DNA of 12,596 bases from Solirubrobacteraceae bacterium (GTDB lineage: Bacteria; Actinomycetota; Thermoleophilia; Solirubrobacterales; Solirubrobacteraceae): positions 1 to 12,596 of the forward strand of contig JAICUS010000119.1 in assembly GCA_025935735.1 (NCBI GenBank). The letters are read 5' to 3'. Every line of letters begins with the position of its first letter. Position 1 is the first letter of the stretch. Under the pieces are notes generated by a model. That model searched no databases, had not been told where the DNA came from, and saw only the letters and a list, made by a program, of their open reading frames with translations. Made by a program: the position numbers and the translations under genes. Positions 8,354-12,596 of this stretch are shown piece by piece.

Positions 8354-9600
8354 GCCGCCCGGATCGCCCGCGCGGTCTCGCGGGCCTCGATCGCCGTGCC
8401 GGAGGCGTTGAGGTGGACGCCGTCGTCCTCGCGGACCGGCACGTCGCGACCGCGGTCGCGGATCGTGGCCTGGTAGCCGTGCGGGCTGAACAGGAGGTCC
8501 ATGCGCAGCACGGTGACGCCGGAGAGCCCCTTGGCCGCGGTGACGAACGCCTGGTTGATGGTGCGCACGATCGCCGCGCGCGCCGGGTCCCTGGAGAGCG
8601 CGATCGTCTCCCAGTACACGCGCGCGCGACCGCCCTGGCGGTAGGTGCGCATCATCGACCGGGCGCGGCGGACGTACTCCGCCACCCAGCCCGATTCGCA
8701 GCAGGTCTGCCGGGTGCCGTCCGGCGAGGTCATCGGGAAGCCCTCCGTCGCCCCGATCGACACCACGGTGACCGCCGGGCGCAGGCGCCTGACCTGGGCG
8801 CGGGCGATCTGCGGCCAGTGGCCGAGGCTGATCTCGCCGCCCGGGGCCACGCTCGAGACCACGCGGAAGGCGCCGAGGTCATCGCTGAGCGCGGAGTCGA
8901 CGCCCTGCATCGTCGAGTCGCCCGTGGCCAGGAGCACCGGTCGCGGCCGGCTCCCGGCGCGCCCCACGACGCCCCGGACGTGGAATCCGCGGACCCGCAG
9001 GTCGAGCCGCCAGCGGCCGCGCTCGCGGGCGCGGAACCGCACCGTGCGGGCGCCGACGGACGCGGGGAACCCGATCGCCCGGCAGCGGCGAGCGCGGGCG
9101 GGCGGCCGCACGCACAGCCGCACGTGGATGCCGCCGATCCCCCACGTGTCGGTCACCTTCACCGCGACGCGGCGCCCGCGGCGGGTCCCCGCGAGCGTGA
9201 AGCGGTGCGCGCAGCCGGGCGTGCGCGCGCTCACCTCGCGCCGCACGAGCTGCCCCGCGTCCGTCGTCGTGCTCACGAAGTGGCGCACGCGGCGCCCGCA
9301 CGCCCAGGGCACGGCGCCTTTGAGTCCGGTGAACGCCGTGCCGTCGGGCTGCGCGGTCCCCAGCCGGTGCGGCCGCCCGCGCACGCACTCGTAGAACGTG
9401 ACCGGCGTCCCGAGCGCGGGCTCGAAGTAGAGGTCGATCACGCCGGTGTGGTTGGTCTCCGACAGCATGGTCCCGCCGGGGTCGACCGCGCGCTCCCGCG
9501 CGCTGACCGGCGCGCACAGCGGCGCGACCGCGGCGGCGGCCGGACGCGCGCTCAGCGTCAGCGCGCCCAGCGCGACGGCGGCGATGGCCGCGCTCCGCAC
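8338..9600 (-). CDS. Exported SGNH/GDSL-fold hydrolase or acyltransferase-like protein
   Basis: 420 residues from GTG at 9600, which overlaps the methyltransferase stop by one base (TAGTG). The open frame continues upstream, but that extension only shadows the methyltransferase. Residues 1-24 are a signal peptide (VRSAAIAAVALGALTLSA, then RPAAAA). Residues 27-215 hold two beta-rich modules with six Cys (29, 72, 101, 130, 163, 173), likely disulfides. The SGNH domain spans about 221-415: block I GDS (nucleophile Ser229), a block-II-like glycine in PGGEISLG, and block V DGVHLN (Asp393, His396). In block III the usual Gly-x-Asn reads GAT (283-285), so the catalytic-fold Asn is replaced by Thr. 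The protein should act outside the membrane on an ester or acyl group, on polysaccharide, lipid or protein; the substrate is unknown. It is the last gene of a three-gene operon and converges on the uvrA-like gene. Confidence 0.85.
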
Positions 9601-10181
9601 TATCGCTCGCTCACGACGACATAGCGCTCGTCGTCGATCTCCCGGCCCCACAGCGCCGGGTCGTCCAGGCGCTCGAGCACGGCCTCCCGGCGGTGGCGCA
9701 GCACGAGGTCGCGGCAGGTCTCGGCCGGGATGCCCGCGCCGGTCGACCAGCGACCCTCGACCAGCACGAGCCGGCCGCCGGGCGCGAGCAGGGCGATCCA
9801 GCGGCGCAGCGCCTCGTCCGGGTCCGGGAGCGCCCACAGCAGGTGGCGGGAGAGCACGACGTCGGCGGATCCGGCGGCGTAGGGCGGCGCCGCGGCGTCG
9901 CCCTGCCGGAAGCTCGCGGGCACGCCCGCGGCCCGGGCCTTCGCCTCCGCGGCGGCGACCATGCGCGCGGAGAAGTCGAGCCCGGCCACGTCGTAGCCGG
10001 CCTCGGCCAGGAGCACAGAGAGCGACCCGGTGCCGCAGCCCAGGTCGAGCACCGCCGCCGGCGCCGGCGGGAGCCGGTCGCGCAGCAACGCCGCCCAGGC
10101 GGCGCGCACGGCCGGGTCGCGCAGCCCGTGGTCGGGCTCGGCGTCGAACGCCGCCGCCTGCGCGTCCCAGTACCCGGTCAC
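9600..10181 (-). CDS. Class I SAM-dependent methyltransferase
   Basis: 193 residues, a small Methyltransf_11/25-type enzyme. Visible motifs: motif I VLDLGCGTG (44-52) binding AdoMet, the acidic end of strand beta2 in GLDFS (Asp69), GD (94-95) before AAAPPYAAGSADVVLSRHLL (strand beta4 region), and LLAPGGRLVLVEG (131-143, strand beta5). No signal peptide, so it is cytoplasmic. GTG at 10181 is chosen because the conserved N-terminal opening YWDAQAAAFDAEPDHGLRD follows directly and the gap to the upstream stop is only four bases. The stop overlaps the GTG of the SGNH gene by one base. No Shine-Dalgarno sequence is seen, so translation probably depends on coupling. The substrate is unknown: such enzymes methylate small molecules, quinone precursors or lipids, and the motifs do not discriminate. 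Confidence 0.9.
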   Translation of the reverse strand: MTGYWDAQAAAFDAEPDHGLRDPAVRAAWAALLRDRLPPAPAAVLDLGCGTGSLSVLLAEAGYDVAGLDFSARMVAAAEAKARAAGVPASFRQGDAAAPPYAAGSADVVLSRHLLWALPDPDEALRRWIALLAPGGRLVLVEGRWSTGAGIPAETCRDLVLRHRREAVLERLDDPALWGREIDDERYVVVSER

Positions 10182-10185
10182 GTGG

Positions 10186-10548
10186 CTAGGAGGCGCAGTC
10201 GCGCAGCGGCCGCGGGGCCCGGGCGCGGTCGCCGCGGGCGCCGCGGGCGGTGACGCTGAACGGCAGCGCGCAGACGTCGAGCCGGACGCGGGCGAAGCGG
10301 GCCGTGAAGGCGCCGCCGGCGCCCGTGCGGGCGTGGGCGGTCCGCACGCGCGTGCCCGTGCGGACGGTCACCGTCACGCGCTCGTGCGCGTAGAAGCCGG
10401 CGCCGCTGACCTGCAGCGGCCACGACCGGGCGACCCGCAGGCTGCGCGGCTGGGCCGCCGGGGCGACGGGCGCCGCCGCGGCCAGCGCCACCACGGCCGT
10501 CAACACCGCGCGACATGTAGGAAACGTCACCATCGGTTGACTTCTCAT
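10186..10548 (-). CDS. Small exported beta-domain protein, first gene of operon
   Basis: 120 residues from ATG at 10548, chosen because GGAG lies six bases upstream; an internal ATG at 10533 would give 115 residues with a shorter signal n-region. An N-terminal signal sequence runs through CRAVLTAVVALAAAAPVAPA. The mature part (about 85 residues) reads as a single Ig/IPT-like beta domain: LQVSGAGFYAHERVTVTVRTG, TGAGGAFTARF, and a Cys pair (DVCALPF near the middle, DCAS at the end) that may form a disulfide. Small 'G-x-G-F ... GERV.VTV' modules of this sort recur in Solirubrobacterales exported proteins; this is recognition by eye, not a database match. A longer in-frame extension toward 11139 is only the antisense shadow of the Asp-box gene. 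Function unknown. Confidence 0.75.
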   Translation of the reverse strand: MRSQPMVTFPTCRAVLTAVVALAAAAPVAPAAQPRSLRVARSWPLQVSGAGFYAHERVTVTVRTGTRVRTAHARTGAGGAFTARFARVRLDVCALPFSVTARGARGDRARAPRPLRDCAS

Positions 10549-10566
10549 ACCGTACTCCGATAGACC
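10537..10566 (+). promoter_or_regulatory. Possible promoter of the Asp-box propeller gene
   Basis: TTGACT (10537-10542; five of six bases of TTGACA) is followed 18 bases later by TAGACC (10561-10566), a weak -10. This would give an 11-nt leader before the ATG at 10583. The -35 lies inside the coding start of the divergent small exported protein, because only 34 bp separate the two start codons. A TCGACA on the minus strand (near 10584-10589) may be the opposing -35, but its -10 is poor. Confidence 0.4.
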
Positions 10567-10582
10567 ACGCGCCTGCCCAAAA

Positions 10583-12596
10583 ATGTCGAGTGGGCTGGAG
10601 GGTCGGAAACTTCGAGGGGGCTTGCGCGCCGCGTGCGCCGTGCTGTTGGCCGGGTTGTTCGCGCTGGGAGGGACGGCGGTGGCCTCGGCCAACGTCTTCA
10701 CCTGGCCGGCGGACACGCCGTTCCTGAAGGCGGGGCAACGCCCGCCTGACCTGGACGAGGAGGCCGAGGAGCGACTGCTGGAGCTCGACAAGGAGTTCAT
10801 CGCCGACCGCACGGCCGGCGACCAGCGGCTCGACGTCTGGCACGCGGGAGCGCTGCGCTCGCGCGCGGCCCACGACCGCCGCGGCATGTCGCACACACAC
10901 CCCCAGTCCGGCCCGGCCACGTTCAACGGCGCCTGGACCTCGGTCGGCCCCGCCCCGATGGGCGAGGTGACCCGCAGCTCCGGCAGCATCGTCCCGATGA
11001 ACGGCCGCATCGGCGCGCTGGCCATCCGGCCGAGCGACGGCCGGCTCATCCTGGGCGGCGCGCAGGGTGGCATCTGGACGCTCGACGACGGCGCCGCCGC
11101 CTGGGTGCCGCGCACCAGCGACCTCGAGACGCAGGCCATGGGCGCGCTGACCGTCGCGCCGTCCGATGACTCCGTCGTCTATGCCGGCACCGGCGAGGGC
11201 GCGCTGTCCGGCGACAGCTACTTCGGCGACGGGGTGCTGAAGTCCGGCGACGGCGGCACGACGTGGGCGCACGTCTCCGGCGACTACTTCCAGGGCGTCT
11301 CGATCTCGCGCATCGCGGTCGACCCGGCCAACGCCAACCACCTCTACGCCGCGGTGCTGCGCGGCCGCGGCGGCGCGCGCCGCGTGACCGTCGCGCCGCA
11401 CTCGCGCTTCGGCCTGTGGGAGTCCACCGACGGCGGCCGCAGCTGGACGCTGCGCAAGTCGGCCAGCGAGGACAACGGCGCCACCGACGTGGAGATCGAC
11501 CCGCAGGACCCGCGGACCGTCTACGCCACGTTCTGGCACGACGGCATCTACAAGAGCACCAACGGCGGCCGGTCGTTCGCGCCGATCATGAACTTCGGGC
11601 TCAGCCAGCCGGACTACACGGACAGCCGCTTCTCCATCTCGATCTCGCACCCGTCGCCCGGCGGCGCGGGGACGCTCTACGCCGGCTTCAACTGGACCGA
11701 CGCCGCCGGCGAGGAGCCGTCGCGCATCTGGAAGTCGACGAACGGCGGCGCGAGCTGGACGCTGCTCCCGGCCGGCGACGACGGCCCCCAGGGCGAAGAG
11801 GACTCGGTCGAGAACTACTGCGACATCCAGTGCGACTACGACAACGTCGTAGAGGCCGACCCCAACGATCCGAACCGGGTCTTCGTGGCCGGCGAGTGGG
11901 GCTATGACCTGCCGTCGCACACCGGCGGCATCTACCGCTCCACCGACGGCGGCCAGACGTGGGAGAACCTCGGCTGGGACCTGCACCCGGACTTCCACGC
12001 GTTCGCGTTCGACCTCAAGAACCCCGGCGGCGTGGCGATCGGCAACGACGGCGGCGTCTGGTACAGCCCGGACGGCGGCGGCCGGCCGACCCGCGAGGAG
12101 CCGCTGAGCAACGCCGACTGGGAGGACCTCAACGCCGGCGGCCTGACGCTCGGCCAGTTCACCAGCATCGCCACCAACCCGAGCTTCCCCGACCAGGCCA
12201 GGATCTGGGGCGGCACGCAGGACAACGGCACGATGCGCAAGTCGGCCACGTCGAACACGTGGTTCGACATGACCAGCGGGGACGGCGGTCAGGTGCTCGT
12301 CGACCCGACCGACTCCAACTACGTCTACGGCACCTACTTCGGCATCCAGCTCTACCGGATCACCGACGGCGGCGCCCACGTCTTCACCACCCAGAGCAAC
12401 GTCAACGGCATCGACCTGAACGACCGCTCGGAGTTCTACGTGCCGTTCGCCCTGAACAAGCAGGACACGAGCCAGCTGTTCATGGGCACCTACCGGCTCT
12501 ACCGCACCGACAACGCCAAGACGCCGCTGCCGGGTGACGTGCTGTGGAAGCCGATCAGTCCCGACCTGACCACCGGCTGCGACGGCACGGCGCCCA
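10583..12596 (+). CDS. Exported BNR/Asp-box (sortilin/VPS10-like) beta-propeller protein, N-terminal part
   Basis: ATG at 10583; 671 codons are open to the window end, so the C terminus is missing. Residues 1-36 are a signal peptide with a basic n-region (RKLRGGLR), a hydrophobic core and ASA before the cut site. An acidic helical segment (about 54-76) follows, then a long beta-propeller with Asp-box motifs (S-x-D-x-G-x-x-W): SGDGGTTW (221-228), STDGGRSW (281-288), STNGGRSF (325-332), STNGGASW (385-392), STDGGQTW (453-460) and a degenerate SPDGGG (495-500). Blade spacing is about 45-70 residues, and VDP/IDP/ADP-type turns with VYA strands recur before each box. Such proteins include secreted sialidase-like, xyloglucanase-like and sortilin-like propellers; the sequence does not decide between carbohydrate binding, hydrolysis or a scaffold. 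No catalytic set can be assigned. No Shine-Dalgarno sequence precedes the ATG. Confidence 0.9.
   Translation, partial: MSSGLEGRKLRGGLRAACAVLLAGLFALGGTAVASANVFTWPADTPFLKAGQRPPDLDEEAEERLLELDKEFIADRTAGDQRLDVWHAGALRSRAAHDRRGMSHTHPQSGPATFNGAWTSVGPAPMGEVTRSSGSIVPMNGRIGALAIRPSDGRLILGGAQGGIWTLDDGAAAWVPRTSDLETQAMGALTVAPSDDSVVYAGTGEGALSGDSYFGDGVLKSGDGGTTWAHVSGDYFQGVSISRIAVDPANANHLYAAVLRGRGGARRVTVAPHSRFGLWESTDGGRSWTLRKSASEDNGATDVEIDPQDPRTVYATFWHDGIYKSTNGGRSFAPIMNFGLSQPDYTDSRFSISISHPSPGGAGTLYAGFNWTDAAGEEPSRIWKSTNGGASWTLLPAGDDGPQGEEDSVENYCDIQCDYDNVVEADPNDPNRVFVAGEWGYDLPSHTGGIYRSTDGGQTWENLGWDLHPDFHAFAFDLKNPGGVAIGNDGGVWYSPDGGGRPTREEPLSNADWEDLNAGGLTLGQFTSIATNPSFPDQARIWGGTQDNGTMRKSATSNTWFDMTSGDGGQVLVDPTDSNYVYGTYFGIQLYRITDGGAHVFTTQSNVNGIDLNDRSEFYVPFALNKQDTSQLFMGTYRLYRTDNAKTPLPGDVLWKPISPDLTTGCDGTAP

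Noticed and set aside
9601..9837. N-terminal extension of the SGNH gene to a start at 9837
   Set aside because: The extra 79 residues overlap the methyltransferase out of frame and are Arg/Pro-rich. GTG at 9600 starts a signal peptide directly and overlaps the upstream stop.
10178..12379. A 733-residue minus-strand open frame opposite the Asp-box gene
   Set aside because: No domain is seen, and the plus frame contains repeated Asp boxes and a signal peptide. The minus frame is a high-GC shadow.

Overview
The window is very GC-rich with almost exclusively G/C third codon positions. Several secreted proteins carry a C-terminal basic beta-rich tail (for example at 5590-5914) or short 'GSGF'-type beta modules that I associate with Solirubrobacterales / Thermoleophilia (deep-branching Actinomycetota such as Solirubrobacter, Conexibacter or Patulibacter). 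That taxonomic placement is inference; no rRNA or other marker gene is present. I see no tRNA, rRNA, CRISPR array, integrase or insertion sequence, so this reads as ordinary chromosome with envelope, stress and secretion functions.

Layout. 1-439 (+) is the C-terminal end of a MacB/FtsX-type ABC permease. 440-807 is mostly intergenic, with a doubtful small minus-strand ORF (457-642) and a terminator-like hairpin. 808-1958 (-) is a two-gene unit: a PadR regulator whose ATGA stop/start overlaps a six-helix membrane protein with an N-terminal HAAS-like helical domain. Its promoter region holds a clean 21-bp palindrome lying exactly between a -35 and a -10 element, with the -10 so close to the ATG that the mRNA is probably leaderless. 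2034-3503 (-) is a DHA2 (EmrB/QacA-type) drug:H+ antiporter. 3635-5917 (+) is a large exported beta-solenoid protein with 60-bp tandem repeats. 5969-8353 (+) is a short UvrA-like tandem ABC ATPase without a UvrB-binding domain. 8338-10548 (-) is a tightly packed three-gene operon: small exported protein, SAM methyltransferase, exported SGNH/GDSL protein. Its last gene overlaps the uvrA-like gene tail to tail. 10583-12596 (+) is the N-terminal 671 codons of an exported BNR/Asp-box (sortilin/VPS10-like) beta-propeller protein, cut by the window end.

How it fits together. Three neighbouring units (MacB-type permease, DHA2 antiporter, short UvrA-like/DrrC-like ATPase) belong to families often linked to tolerance of toxic or DNA-binding small molecules, and PadR is a classic regulator of such genes. 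The palindrome was found only in front of padR itself, so joint regulation is not shown. The right half is about the cell exterior: solenoid, SGNH protein, small Cys-containing exported protein and Asp-box propeller. The most checkable signals are the PadR autoregulatory site, the recurring TAnnnT box 6-10 nt from start codons (leaderless expression), the recent 60-bp repeat expansion, and the operon that places a cytoplasmic methyltransferase between two exported proteins.
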